Shown here: in pieces, positions 18,501 to 26,841 of the stretch
How the letters are laid out: every line of letters begins with the position of its first letter
How positions within the stretch are numbered: the first letter of the stretch is position 1
Assembly: GCA_013823635.1 (NCBI GenBank)
Contig: PNML01000021.1
Coordinates: forward strand, 1-41,530
Length of the DNA: 41,530 nucleotides
Source of the DNA: Polaromonas sp.
Lineage (GTDB): Bacteria > Pseudomonadota > Gammaproteobacteria > Burkholderiales > Burkholderiaceae_C
Direction of reading: 5' to 3'
Notes under the pieces: model-generated
Told to the model about the DNA's origin: nothing
The model's input: the letters and a program-made list of their open reading frames with translations, nothing else
Database searches by the model: none
Made by a program: the position numbers and the translations under genes

Positions 18501-19760
18501 ATGTCTTTGAGCGTAGCGGTCATTGGCGCGGGGGTCGCAGGCTTGACCACCGCATGGGAGTTGCTGAATGATGGCCACCGGGTTGAACTGTTCGACACCA
18601 ACAGCGGCATTGCCGAGGGCGCCAGCTTTGCCAGCAGCGGCTGCGTGGCGCCTGCGGCCCTGGCTGCCTGGGATTGGACCGGCCATGGCTTGGCGCCCGG
18701 TGGCGGCGGCATGCTGCCACCCCCTTGGGCACGCAACCTGGCGGGCATGGCTTGGCTGCGCCAGCGCAAACGCCAGCTCGCCACCGAACACCTGAATGCG
18801 GTGTTTGATGGCGCTCACGCGCTGGGCCAACTCACCGAGGAGCGGATCACCGCGTCGATGAAACAGTTGCACCATGAGGTGGAGTCCGCACAGGGTGTGC
18901 TGTTGTTGTTGAACTCAGACGAGGTGCGCAAAGGCATCCGCCCAGGGTTGGACCACCTCAAGCGCGCGGAGGTGCGGTTGTTTGAAATGGATGCCGGCAG
19001 CGCCCGCACCGCAGAGCCGGCCCTGAACGCGGATGTGCCATTGGCTGGTGCCATCGCCCTGCCCACCGATTTTGTGCTGAACGGACGCCAGTGGCTGGCG
19101 CTGCTGAAAACCGAAATTGTCCGCATGGGGGGGCTGGTTCACTTGAGGTCGCAGGTCAGCCAGTTGACTTCGGAGGGCCGATTCCAGGCCACCACCACGG
19201 GAAGCCAGCAGGCACAAGCCCACCAGTTTGATGCGGTGGTGGTCTGCGCCGGTCACGATGCCGCCAGGCTGCTCAAGCCCCTGGGAATGGCATGGCCGCT
19301 GATGGTGCTGAACCACTGCTCCGTGTCGGCGCCGGTGCGTGACCCCCTGAACGCACCCAACGGCGCCGTGATCGACGCGCAACAGCGTGTGACCATCACC
19401 CGCATGGGCCAGCGCATGCGCGCCAGCGCTGGTGAGCCCCTGATCCCCGGCAGCAATGCACAAGCGGTGTTCCGCCGCTTGTACCAAGTCATGGAAACAT
19501 GGTTCCCTGGCGCCTCTCAACTGCACGGTGCCCATGCACTCGTTCAAACGTGGCAGGCCAGTTGCGCCCACACACCCGACGGCTTGCCACTGGTGGGGCG
19601 GACCTCACACCCCCGGATTTGGCTCAACACCGCCCATGGCAGTCGCGGCTGGACCCTGGGTCCCGGGTCATCCCGCCTGCTGGCCGACCTGATCACCAGA
19701 CGCCCCACGAGTGGCCCCGTGGAGCGCTGCAGCCCGCAGCGCTTTGGCCGCACCACCTAG
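18501..19760 (+). CDS. DadA-like FAD-dependent amino-acid oxidoreductase
   Basis: Protein of 419 residues of the DAO family. The N-terminal Rossmann motif is VAVIGAGVAGLTTAWELL, with an acidic residue ending the second strand (VELFD). The C-terminal FAD contact is TPDGLPLVGRTSHPRIWLNT followed by AHGSRGWTLGPGS, closely resembling the D-amino-acid dehydrogenase DadA, so it probably oxidises a D-amino acid or imino acid at the membrane face. The start is ATG at 18501 with GGAAA upstream. The gene is divergent from rpsB and followed 27 bases later by nnr. No alanine racemase gene is nearby, so the substrate stays open. Confidence 0.85.
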   Translation: MSLSVAVIGAGVAGLTTAWELLNDGHRVELFDTNSGIAEGASFASSGCVAPAALAAWDWTGHGLAPGGGGMLPPPWARNLAGMAWLRQRKRQLATEHLNAVFDGAHALGQLTEERITASMKQLHHEVESAQGVLLLLNSDEVRKGIRPGLDHLKRAEVRLFEMDAGSARTAEPALNADVPLAGAIALPTDFVLNGRQWLALLKTEIVRMGGLVHLRSQVSQLTSEGRFQATTTGSQQAQAHQFDAVVVCAGHDAARLLKPLGMAWPLMVLNHCSVSAPVRDPLNAPNGAVIDAQQRVTITRMGQRMRASAGEPLIPGSNAQAVFRRLYQVMETWFPGASQLHGAHALVQTWQASCAHTPDGLPLVGRTSHPRIWLNTAHGSRGWTLGPGSSRLLADLITRRPTSGPVERCSPQRFGRTT

Positions 19761-19787
19761 CCCGGCACCCACGCGAGGGACACCGCC

Positions 19788-21503
19788 ATGCTGCACCGCA
19801 TCACCACCGACCCGGCGCACGGTCTGCCGTCGGCGGCCCTGCCCCTGTACAGCACAGAAGCCATCCGCACCATGGAGCGCCACTTGGCCAAGTCGCTGCC
19901 GCCCCACACGTTGATGGCCAGGGCGGGCGCTTCGGTGGCGGCGCTGGCCAAGGCGGTGGCCCCCCACGCCAGAAGCATCTGGATCGCCTGTGGCCCCGGC
20001 AACAACGGCGGGGATGGACTGGTCGCAGCGGCATTGCTCCAGCCCTGGTGCCAGACCACCGGTGCCGAGCTGCTGGTCAGCTGGTGCGGGCAGGAAGAAC
20101 AACTGCCGCCAGACGCACGTTTTGCGCTGGACATGGCCCGACGTGCGGGGGTTCAGTTTTCGTCACCGCCTGCGCACTGTGATGTGGCCATCGATGCACT
20201 CCTGGGCATTGGCGCACGCGCCCGCGACAACGCGCAGCCATCCGATCAGCAACGGTTGTTGGCCCACTGGTCTGCCCACTTGCGGCAGTGCGCCCCCACC
20301 CTGCTGTGCGTGGACATCCCCTCCGGCATGGATGCAGAGACCGGAACAAATACAATAGCTATAACCACATCAAATACAAGCGCTAGAAGCACTTTTTGCT
20401 TGACGTTCATCGGGTTGAAGCCCGGACTCTTCACCGCAGCAGGTCGGGAGCAGTCCGGTCAAGTGTGGCTGGACGACTTGGGCTGGCAGGCGCTTCCCCG
20501 TCGGCCAGCGGTGGAACAGCCCGCGCCCATGGCGTGGCTCGGATGCCCCACGCCACCACCCGCCACCCTGCCCCGCCACCACCGCCACAACACCCACAAA
20601 GGCGACTTCGGGGACGTTTGGGTATTGGGGGGCCAAGGCCTGCACCCCAGCGGGGCGGGCATGGCCGGTGCAGCATTGCTCGCCGCCACGGCAGCGTTGC
20701 ATGCGGGCGCTGGCCGCGTGTGGGTGGCCATGCTGGATTCGGCGTGTCCCAGCTGGGACCCCACACAACCCGAACTCATGCTGCGTGCGGCCCACCACCT
20801 GCTGGGCCCCGAGCCCCTGCCCAGTGGCACCTGGGTGGGCGGCTGTGGCGGCGGTGAGGCCATCGTGCCCCACCTGCCCAAACTCTTGACGCAAGCCCGC
20901 GCGCTGGTGCTGGATGCCGACGCCCTCAACGCCGTGGCCAGGCGTCCCGATCTGCAGGCGCTGCTCACATCACGGCGGACGAACGGCCTGCCCACGGTCT
21001 TGACCCCGCACCCCCTGGAGGCGGCCCGGCTGTTGGGCACGGACACCGCCCACATCCAAAACCACCGGCTGGCCGCTGCCCGCCAACTGGCAACCACCTA
21101 CCAGTGCGTGTGTGTGCTCAAAGGCAGTGGCACTGTGTTGGCCACCCCCTCGGGCATGGTGTGCATCAACGCCAGCGGCAACGCCCGCCTGTCCACGGCC
21201 GGAACCGGCGATGTGCTGGCGGGCATGCTGGGGACCGCCCTGGCCGGCGCCGCCCGGGGGCCCGCTCCCCAAGACGTGGCACTGCGGCCAGCGTCGTTCG
21301 ACACATGGCTGGACGACACCGTCTTGCCCGTGGTGGCCAGCGCCGTGTACGGGCATGGCCTGGCGGCCGACCGGTGGCCCCCCGGCGAGACGCTGACGGC
21401 AGGGGCTCTGGCCCGTCGGATCAGCCCAACACCATCAGCCCCACCTGCAGCAGCAGCAGCAGCACCAAGGGCGACAGATCCACCCCACCCACCAGGGGAA
21501 TGA
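19788..21503 (+). CDS. nnr: Bifunctional NAD(P)H-hydrate epimerase / ADP-dependent dehydratase
   Basis: Repairs hydrated NAD(P)H: the N-terminal domain epimerises R- and S-NAD(P)HX, and the C-terminal domain dehydrates S-NAD(P)HX. The product is 571 residues. Epimerase motifs are LMARAGASVAAL and the CGPGNNGGDGLVAA loop near residue 67, then VDIPSGMDAETG. Dehydratase motifs are LTPHPLEAARLLG, VLKGSGTVLATP and STAGTGDVLAGMLG near residue 470. Residues of about 186-204 come from a copy of the short AT-rich repeat. The start is ATG at 19788 behind GAGGGA. The last 28 codons overlap the convergent yggT gene and read as a Pro/Ala-rich tail, likely dispensable. Confidence 0.93.
   Translation: MLHRITTDPAHGLPSAALPLYSTEAIRTMERHLAKSLPPHTLMARAGASVAALAKAVAPHARSIWIACGPGNNGGDGLVAAALLQPWCQTTGAELLVSWCGQEEQLPPDARFALDMARRAGVQFSSPPAHCDVAIDALLGIGARARDNAQPSDQQRLLAHWSAHLRQCAPTLLCVDIPSGMDAETGTNTIAITTSNTSARSTFCLTFIGLKPGLFTAAGREQSGQVWLDDLGWQALPRRPAVEQPAPMAWLGCPTPPPATLPRHHRHNTHKGDFGDVWVLGGQGLHPSGAGMAGAALLAATAALHAGAGRVWVAMLDSACPSWDPTQPELMLRAAHHLLGPEPLPSGTWVGGCGGGEAIVPHLPKLLTQARALVLDADALNAVARRPDLQALLTSRRTNGLPTVLTPHPLEAARLLGTDTAHIQNHRLAAARQLATTYQCVCVLKGSGTVLATPSGMVCINASGNARLSTAGTGDVLAGMLGTALAGAARGPAPQDVALRPASFDTWLDDTVLPVVASAVYGHGLAADRWPPGETLTAGALARRISPTPSAPPAAAAAAPRATDPPHPPGE
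20346..20402 (+). repeat. Short dispersed repeat, copy 3 (inside nnr)
   Basis: Reads CAAATACAATAGCTATAACC, with TAGCT followed after 17 bases by AAGCGCTAGAAGCA, then CTTTTTGCTTGA. It is in the sense direction and in frame: ATA GCT encodes Ile-Ala and AGC GCT encodes Ser-Ala. It sits between the epimerase PSGMDAETG motif and the conserved LKPGLFT, where the family is variable. Confidence 0.75.
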
Positions 21504-21987
21504 TCCGCTGTATGGGGCGCAGCAGGGGCGCCAGCAATCGCGCCAACCACTGCTGAACGGGTGCGTGCGGCTGCACCCAGGACAGCACCGCATACAGCAA
21601 CACCAACAGCAGCAAGCCTTGGATGGCGGCCCTCAGCAAGAGTTGAACCGCCAGGCCAAGCCAGGCGGGCAGTAACCACGCACCCTCCCAGGGGGCGGAC
21701 ATGCGGCCATGCCCACCCATCTGCCCCCACAGCGCCATCAGCAGCCCAGCGTGCAGCAACACCAACAAGAGCGCCGCCAACCCACTCGCCAGGTCCCATC
21801 GGGAGCGTTGCCATGCGGTGGGCAAGGTGCGCCGCAACGGCATGACCAGCCAGTTGGTCACCGCCATGATGAAAGGGCCGGGCTGCTCGTACATGCCGAT
21901 TCGCCGCCCGTTCAACCACGCCCGCAACAGCGCAGCACACACCAGGACAAAAAACACGGTGTCCAGCAAAAAAACCAAAACGTGCAT
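21421..21987 (-). CDS. YggT family membrane protein
   Basis: Protein of 188 residues with two YggT repeats, each a pair of hydrophobic helices. Repeat one runs FLLDTVFFVLVCAALLRAW to VTNWLVMPLRRTLP. Repeat two runs LLLVLLYAVLSWVQPHAP to LLAPLLRPIQRIIPLVGGVD and LSPLVLLLLLQVGLMVLG. YggT proteins are linked to osmotic tolerance and septum-associated or cofactor processes, but their activity is not settled. The start is ATG at 21987, 20 bases after rnr on the same strand, so it may be co-transcribed with rnr. Its 3' end overlaps the end of nnr by 83 bases tail-to-tail. Confidence 0.9.
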   Translation of the reverse strand: MHVLVFLLDTVFFVLVCAALLRAWLNGRRIGMYEQPGPFIMAVTNWLVMPLRRTLPTAWQRSRWDLASGLAALLLVLLHAGLLMALWGQMGGHGRMSAPWEGAWLLPAWLGLAVQLLLRAAIQGLLLLVLLYAVLSWVQPHAPVQQWLARLLAPLLRPIQRIIPLVGGVDLSPLVLLLLLQVGLMVLG

Positions 21988-22007
21988 GACTCGTCCTTTC
22001 CCACCGG

Positions 22008-24287
22008 TCAGCGACGTGGCTTCTTGGTTTTGTTGCGGGCCGCCCCACGGTCACCGGACTTACCCGCCTTGGAAGCACCCTTGCGTGGGGACTTCACCGC
22101 GTCCCCGCGCTCCAGAGCTGCAGGTGCCCTGCCAGACGGGCTTCGCGACGATGCACTGGTTTTGCTCTGTCGTCCAGGTTTGCCCGTCGCCCCTTCTGAG
22201 CCAGACGACCTGTCCCTTGGGCCCGGAGCGCCGCTGCCTTGCTCACCGTCGTGCACCAACCGGAAATCGATGCGCCGCCCGTCCAGGTCCACGCGGCTGA
22301 CCTGCACGTTGACCCGGGTACCGAGCTGGTAGCGGATGCCGGTTCGTTCTCCGCGCAGGTCCTGGCGCGCCTCATCAAAACGGAAATACTCGCCACCCAA
22401 TTCAGTGATGTGGACCAGTCCTTCGACAAACATGGCATCCAGTGTGACGAACAGGCCAAAGCTGGTGACCGAGGTCACCACCCCGCTGTACTCCTCGCCC
22501 AGGTGCTCGCGCATGTATTTGCATTTGAGCCACGCCTCCACATCGCGACTGGCCTCATCGGCCCGTCGCTCATTGGCACTGCAATGCAGCCCGGCCGCCT
22601 GCCAGGCCAGTGCGTCGGCAGTGGGTTTGGCCGCGCGTTCTGGCTCTGTACCCCGTTTGCGGTCGGCCAGTCGCTTGCTCAGCTTGGCGTGGGCTTCCCC
22701 CGGAGTGGGCAGTTTGGGCAGCTGGTATCGGCCGTCTTTCAAGATGGACTTGATGACCCGGTGCACCAGCAGGTCGGGGTAGCGGCGGATGGGGCTGGTG
22801 AAGTGCGTGTAGGCGTCAAACGCCAAGCCGAAATGGCCGCTGTTGTGTGGCGTGTAGATGGCTTGCTGCATGGAACGCAGCAACATGGTGTGGATTTGCT
22901 GCGCATCGGGCCGGTCTTTGGACACCTGCGCAATTTGCTGAAACTCCCCGGGCGTGGGGTGGTCGCTGATGGTTTTGGGCACGCCCATGACCTTGAGGTA
23001 ATTGCGCAGGATCTCCTGCTTCTCAGGCGTGGGCCCTTCGTGCACCCGGTACAGGCCGGGCTGCTTGCCCTGGGCAATGAACTCGGCAGAACACACGTTG
23101 GCCGCCAGCATCGCCTCTTCGATGAGCTTGTGGGCGTCGTTGCGCGTGCGCGGCACAATTTTTTCGATCCGGCCAAATTCGTCACAGACGATCTGGGTTT
23201 CCGTGGTCTCAAAGTCCACCGCACCCCTCGCCTGCCGGGCCTGGAGCAGCGCGCGGTACACATCGTGCAGGCACACCAGGTGCGGCACCAGGGCCTTGCG
23301 GTTGCTGGCCTCTGGTCCACGGGTGTTGGACAGGATGGCTGCCACCTCGGTGTAAGTGAATCGCGCGTGGCTGAACATCACCGCCGGGTAAAACTGATAA
23401 GCGTGGATCTCCCCCTTGGCGTTGATCAGCATGTCACACACCATGCACAACCGCTCCACATCGGGGTTCAGGGAACACAAGCCGTTGGAGAGTTTCTCGG
23501 GCAACATGGGTATGACCCTGCGCGGGAAATACACACTGGTGGCGCGGTCGTAGGCGTCCACGTCGATGGCTGAGCCGTTCTCCACATAGTGGCTGACGTC
23601 GGCAATGGCCACCAACAGGCGCCAGCCTTTGCCTCGCCCCACCTTGGCGGGTTCGGCGTAAACGGCGTCGTCAAAGTCGCGGGCATCTTCACCGTCAATG
23701 GTGACCAGCGGCACGTCGGTCAGGTCCACACGGTTCAACCGGTCTTTGGGCATGACACGGTCTGGCAACGCCCGTGCCTGTGCCAGGGCGGCATCCGAAA
23801 ACACATGGGGTACGCCGTATTTGCGCACCGCAATTTCAATTTCCATGCCCGGGTCGTCCACCTCCCCCAGTACCTCACTCACCCGCCCCACAGGCTGGCC
23901 GTACAGCGAGGGAGGCTCGGTCAACTCCACCACCACCACTTGACCGGCCTTGGCCGACGCCAATCCGCCTTTGGGAATGAGGATGTCCTGGCCGTAACGC
24001 TTGTCCTCGGGGGCCACCAGCCAGGCACCCCCCTCCTGCAGCAACCGTCCGATGATGGGCGTGGCTGAGCGCGCCAGTATTTCGGTCACGCGACCTTCGG
24101 GGCGACCCCGTCGGTCGGTGCGGATGATCTGCACCTTGACCCGGTCTTTGTGGAGCACCGCCCGCATTTCATTGGGGGCGAGGTAGATGTCCCCGGTTTG
24201 CTCGTCCCTCGACACAAAACCGTGCCCGTCACGGTGACCAAGCACCGTGCCTTCAAATTCATCAGTGAGTTTTTTTGTTTCTTGCAT
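22008..24287 (-). CDS. rnr: Ribonuclease R
   Basis: Processive 3'-5' exoribonuclease that degrades structured RNA. The product is 759 residues. It has cold-shock-type N-terminal domains (EGTVLGHRDGHGFVSRDE), the RNB catalytic domain with metal-binding aspartates in TIDGEDARDFDDAVYAE, and LVAIADVSHYV. HFTSPIRRYPDLLVHR is followed by an S1 domain (EYSGVVTSVTSFGLFVTLDA). The Ser/Arg/Lys-rich basic tail spans about residues 680-759 and ends KTKKPRR. The start is ATG at 24287; no clear Shine-Dalgarno precedes it. A TATAAC lies only about ten bases upstream, so the leader may be very short. The divergent tRNA-Leu gene begins 33 bases away. Confidence 0.95.
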   Translation of the reverse strand: MQETKKLTDEFEGTVLGHRDGHGFVSRDEQTGDIYLAPNEMRAVLHKDRVKVQIIRTDRRGRPEGRVTEILARSATPIIGRLLQEGGAWLVAPEDKRYGQDILIPKGGLASAKAGQVVVVELTEPPSLYGQPVGRVSEVLGEVDDPGMEIEIAVRKYGVPHVFSDAALAQARALPDRVMPKDRLNRVDLTDVPLVTIDGEDARDFDDAVYAEPAKVGRGKGWRLLVAIADVSHYVENGSAIDVDAYDRATSVYFPRRVIPMLPEKLSNGLCSLNPDVERLCMVCDMLINAKGEIHAYQFYPAVMFSHARFTYTEVAAILSNTRGPEASNRKALVPHLVCLHDVYRALLQARQARGAVDFETTETQIVCDEFGRIEKIVPRTRNDAHKLIEEAMLAANVCSAEFIAQGKQPGLYRVHEGPTPEKQEILRNYLKVMGVPKTISDHPTPGEFQQIAQVSKDRPDAQQIHTMLLRSMQQAIYTPHNSGHFGLAFDAYTHFTSPIRRYPDLLVHRVIKSILKDGRYQLPKLPTPGEAHAKLSKRLADRKRGTEPERAAKPTADALAWQAAGLHCSANERRADEASRDVEAWLKCKYMREHLGEEYSGVVTSVTSFGLFVTLDAMFVEGLVHITELGGEYFRFDEARQDLRGERTGIRYQLGTRVNVQVSRVDLDGRRIDFRLVHDGEQGSGAPGPRDRSSGSEGATGKPGRQSKTSASSRSPSGRAPAALERGDAVKSPRKGASKAGKSGDRGAARNKTKKPRR

Positions 24288-24302
24288 ATTCAGTGTTATA
24301 CT
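24275..24302 (+). promoter_or_regulatory. Probable tRNA-Leu promoter overlapping rnr start
   Basis: TTGTTT (24275-24280), a 16-base spacer and TATACT (24297-24302) precede the tRNA by 17 bases. The -35 lies inside the first codons of rnr on the other strand, so the two genes share their start regions. Confidence 0.5.
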
Positions 24303-24319
24303 CTAGGCTTTCCTGAAGA

Positions 24320-24404
<85 letters not shown>

Positions 24405-24410
24405 AGTTTA

Positions 24411-24446
24411 AAGGCCAGCAATCGTTTAGATTGCTGGCCTTTTTTA
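24411..24446 (+). terminator. Intrinsic terminator of tRNA-Leu
   Basis: A perfect 11-bp stem GGCCAGCAATC (24413-24423) / GATTGCTGGCC (24429-24439) has a 5-base loop GTTTA and is followed by six T residues. A further GGCCAGCAA at 24453-24461 repeats the left arm and could form a competing pair. The rest of the stretch to 24568 shows no gene. Confidence 0.92.
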
Positions 24447-24568
24447 CGTTCTGGCCAGCAACCATTGGGAAATGAGCTGACGCGATGACCAGCTCGGCAT
24501 GAACGGAAATTGGGAATTTGCGCAATGGCGCCATCATGGCACCTGGGCCCTGCGCGAGGGCGACCGGC

Positions 24569-25954
24569 TCAAACCGGCAATGCCACAAGGTCGTGACCCT
24601 CGGCACCCACCACTCGGGCTTTGGTGAATTCACCGACCTTCAGTGTCTTGCTGATTTTTTGTGGCGGCAACAGCCGGACCACGCCATCGATTTCAGGCGC
24701 ATCCGCATAACTTCTGCCGATGCCACCCTTTTTACCCATTCCAGGCGCGGCATCCACCAGCACTTGCAGGGTAGCACCCACCCGCTTTTGCAGCTTGGCG
24801 GTGGAGATTGACTCCGCCACGGCCATGAACCGCGCCCGCCGCTCTTCACGCAGGGCTGCTGGCAACATGCCCGGAATGTCGTTGGCTGTCGCCCCCTTGA
24901 CGGGGGAATAGGCAAAGCAACCAGCCCGGTCAATCTGCGCCTCGGACAAAAACGTCAGCAGGTGCTCGAACTCAGCTTCGGTTTCACCCGGAAAACCCGC
25001 GATGAACGTGCTCCGGATGACCACATCCGGGCACATGTCGCGCCAACGGAGCAAACGCTCCAGATTTTTCTCGCCGCTGGCGGGACGCTTCATGCGTTTG
25101 AGCACATCGGGGTGACTGTGCTGAAACGGCACGTCCAGGTAGGGCAGGCACAGACCTTCCGCCATGAGCGGAATGATGTCGTCCACATGGGGATACGGGT
25201 ACACGTAGTGCAAACGCACCCAGGCGCCGTGGGCACGCGCCAGCACCCCCAACTCCCGAACCAAATCCAGCAGTTTGGACTTGACAGGCCGACCATTCCA
25301 GAAACCTGTGCGGTACTGCACATCCACACCGTAGGCGGAGGTGTCTTGACTGACCACCAGCAGCTCTTTCACCCCACCTTCAAACAGACGAGCGGCCTCC
25401 GCCAACACGTCGCCCACGGGTCGGCTGACCAAATCACCCCGCATGGAAGGGATGATGCAGAACGTGCACCGGTGGTTGCAGCCTTCGCTGATTTTGAGGT
25501 ACGCGTAGTGCTTGGGCGTGAGCTTGATGCCTTGTGGCGGCACCAGGTCCAAAAAAGGGTCGTGCAACTTGGGCAGATGCCGGTGCACCGCGTCCATCAC
25601 CTCCTGGGTGGCATGCGGACCCGTCACGGCCAACACCGACGGGTGGATATCGGACACCAGGTTGCTGCCGTTGTCCGACTGGCGTGCGCCCAGGCATCCG
25701 GTGACGATCACTTTGCCGTTTTCAGCCAGCGCCTCGCCGATGGTGTCCAGACTCTCTTTCACTGCATCGTCAATGAAGCCGCAGGTGTTGACGATCACCA
25801 GGTCTGCCCCCTGGAAGGTCTTGGACGTCTGGTAACCCTCGGCACTCAGTTGGGTGAGGATGAGTTCGGAGTCGGTCAATGCCTTGGGGCAGCCGAGGCT
25901 GACAAAACCGACCTTGGGGGCGTGGCCCGCCTGCTCTGCGATGGGTGAATTCAC
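24569..25954 (-). CDS. rimO: Ribosomal protein S12 methylthiotransferase RimO
   Basis: Radical-SAM enzyme adding a methylthio group to the conserved aspartate of ribosomal protein S12. The product is 461 residues. The N-terminal MTTase domain has cluster cysteines in [26 protein letters not shown] and VTGCLGARQ. The radical-SAM CxxxCxxC motif is [17 protein letters not shown]. The C-terminal TRAM domain runs from about residue 385. The S12-specific block [11 protein letters not shown] favours RimO over MiaB. The start is GTG at 25954; no ATG is available before the conserved region. phaR ends 24 bases upstream. Confidence 0.95.
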   Translation of the reverse strand: MNSPIAEQAGHAPKVGFVSLGCPKALTDSELILTQLSAEGYQTSKTFQGADLVIVNTCGFIDDAVKESLDTIGEALAENGKVIVTGCLGARQSDNGSNLVSDIHPSVLAVTGPHATQEVMDAVHRHLPKLHDPFLDLVPPQGIKLTPKHYAYLKISEGCNHRCTFCIIPSMRGDLVSRPVGDVLAEAARLFEGGVKELLVVSQDTSAYGVDVQYRTGFWNGRPVKSKLLDLVRELGVLARAHGAWVRLHYVYPYPHVDDIIPLMAEGLCLPYLDVPFQHSHPDVLKRMKRPASGEKNLERLLRWRDMCPDVVIRSTFIAGFPGETEAEFEHLLTFLSEAQIDRAGCFAYSPVKGATANDIPGMLPAALREERRARFMAVAESISTAKLQKRVGATLQVLVDAAPGMGKKGGIGRSYADAPEIDGVVRLLPPQKISKTLKVGEFTKARVVGAEGHDLVALPV

Positions 25955-25978
25955 GGTGTGTCTGTTGGATGCGCGGGC

Positions 25979-26536
25979 TCAACCCTGGCGCTTGATGCCC
26001 ATGGCGCTCAACATTTGCTCGCTGCTGCGCTGCATTTGTTCCTGCACCTGTTCAAAGGCGGTTTTGGATTGCTCCATGTAGGTGCCCATCATGGTTTGCA
26101 TGACAGGCCCCTGGATGCTGAGAAACTGGTTCCAGGCCTCGGGCGTCATGCCTTTGGGCTGCGCGGCCACCTTCTGCTGCATTTCCATGAACACTTGCAT
26201 GTTCTTTTCAAGGTAGGCCCCCACAAACCCCTGCATGGCATGGCCATAAAAACGGATGATATTGGCCAAAATTTGTTCGGTGAACAGCGGCACACCAGCC
26301 GTTTCTTCTTCCAGGATGATTTGCAGCAGGATGCTGCGCGTCAGGTCATCACCCGATTTTGCGTCGAGGACCACAAACGGCTCCGCATCCATCACCAGGC
26401 TTTTGACTTCGGCCAACGTGATGTAGGCGGAGGTGTCGGTGTCGTACAGCCGCCGGTTGGGGTATTTTTTGATCACCCGAGGACTGGGTGCAGCACCGGG
26501 GAGGGACGACTTGCCGTCAGGATTGGATTTGTGCAC
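25979..26536 (-). CDS. phaR: Polyhydroxyalkanoate synthesis regulator PhaR
   Basis: DNA- and PHB-binding repressor of phasin and PHB synthesis genes. The product is 185 residues. The N-terminal DNA-binding domain is VIKKYPNRRLYDTDTSAYIT. Two PHB accumulation regulatory domains follow (SILLQIILEEETAGVPLFTE, IIRFYGHAMQGFVGAYLEKN). The Met/Gln-rich helical C-terminus (MQTMMGTYMEQSKTAFEQVQ) is typical. The start is GTG at 26536 with AAGG about nine bases upstream. With bdhA it indicates PHB storage metabolism in this organism. Confidence 0.93.
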   Translation of the reverse strand: MHKSNPDGKSSLPGAAPSPRVIKKYPNRRLYDTDTSAYITLAEVKSLVMDAEPFVVLDAKSGDDLTRSILLQIILEEETAGVPLFTEQILANIIRFYGHAMQGFVGAYLEKNMQVFMEMQQKVAAQPKGMTPEAWNQFLSIQGPVMQTMMGTYMEQSKTAFEQVQEQMQRSSEQMLSAMGIKRQG

Positions 26537-26661
26537 GGAGTTAACCTTGAGAGACAGACTGCCACGCAGCCCATTCGCCCAATCGGTTAGGAGACCGTTG
26601 GTCCCTGACTAGCGTGCATTTTCTGGGGATTGCCATGCATGGTGTTGCATGCAGAAGATGT

Positions 26662-26738
26662 TGGTAGGCGCGATTGGACTCGAACCAACGACCCCCACCA
26701 TGTCAAGGTGGTGCTCTAACCAGCTGAGCTACGCGCCT
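26662..26738 (-). tRNA. tRNA-Val (anticodon GAC)
   Basis: A 77-base tRNA including the encoded CCA. The acceptor AGGCGCG pairs with CGCGCCT. The D arm is GCTCAGCTGGTTAGAGC. The anticodon stem CCACC/GGTGG holds the loop TTGACAT, with anticodon GAC. The T arm GTTGGTTCGAGTCCAAT is normal. It lies between relA and phaR on the same strand with its own promoter. No strong terminator was seen in the 125 bases before phaR. Confidence 0.96.
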
Positions 26739-26757
26739 ACATCTGTTCGAAGCTCGA

Positions 26758-26787
26758 ATTATAGTGCGAAACAGGCCGCCTTTTCAA
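26758..26787 (-). promoter_or_regulatory. tRNA-Val promoter
   Basis: The minus strand carries TTGAAA (26782-26787), an 18-base spacer and a perfect TATAAT (26758-26763), about 20 bases before the tRNA 5' end. This is among the best sigma-70 matches in the window. Confidence 0.8.
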
Positions 26788-26815
26788 GACGCGCCAAAAC
26801 TCTTTGCAAATTCTT

Positions 26816-26837
26816 CGCCGCCCATCCCAGGGCGGCG
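26816..26837 (-). terminator. Hairpin after relA
   Basis: A perfect 8-bp stem CGCCGCCC/GGGCGGCG with a 6-base loop begins four bases after the relA stop. The bases that follow on the minus strand are AAGAATTT, so the T-tract is short. It probably ends the hydrolase-relA message. Confidence 0.6.
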
Positions 26838-26841
26838 TCAT

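Noticed and set aside
22239-23573. 444-codon plus-strand open frame
   Set aside because: Wholly antisense to the RNB domain of rnr.
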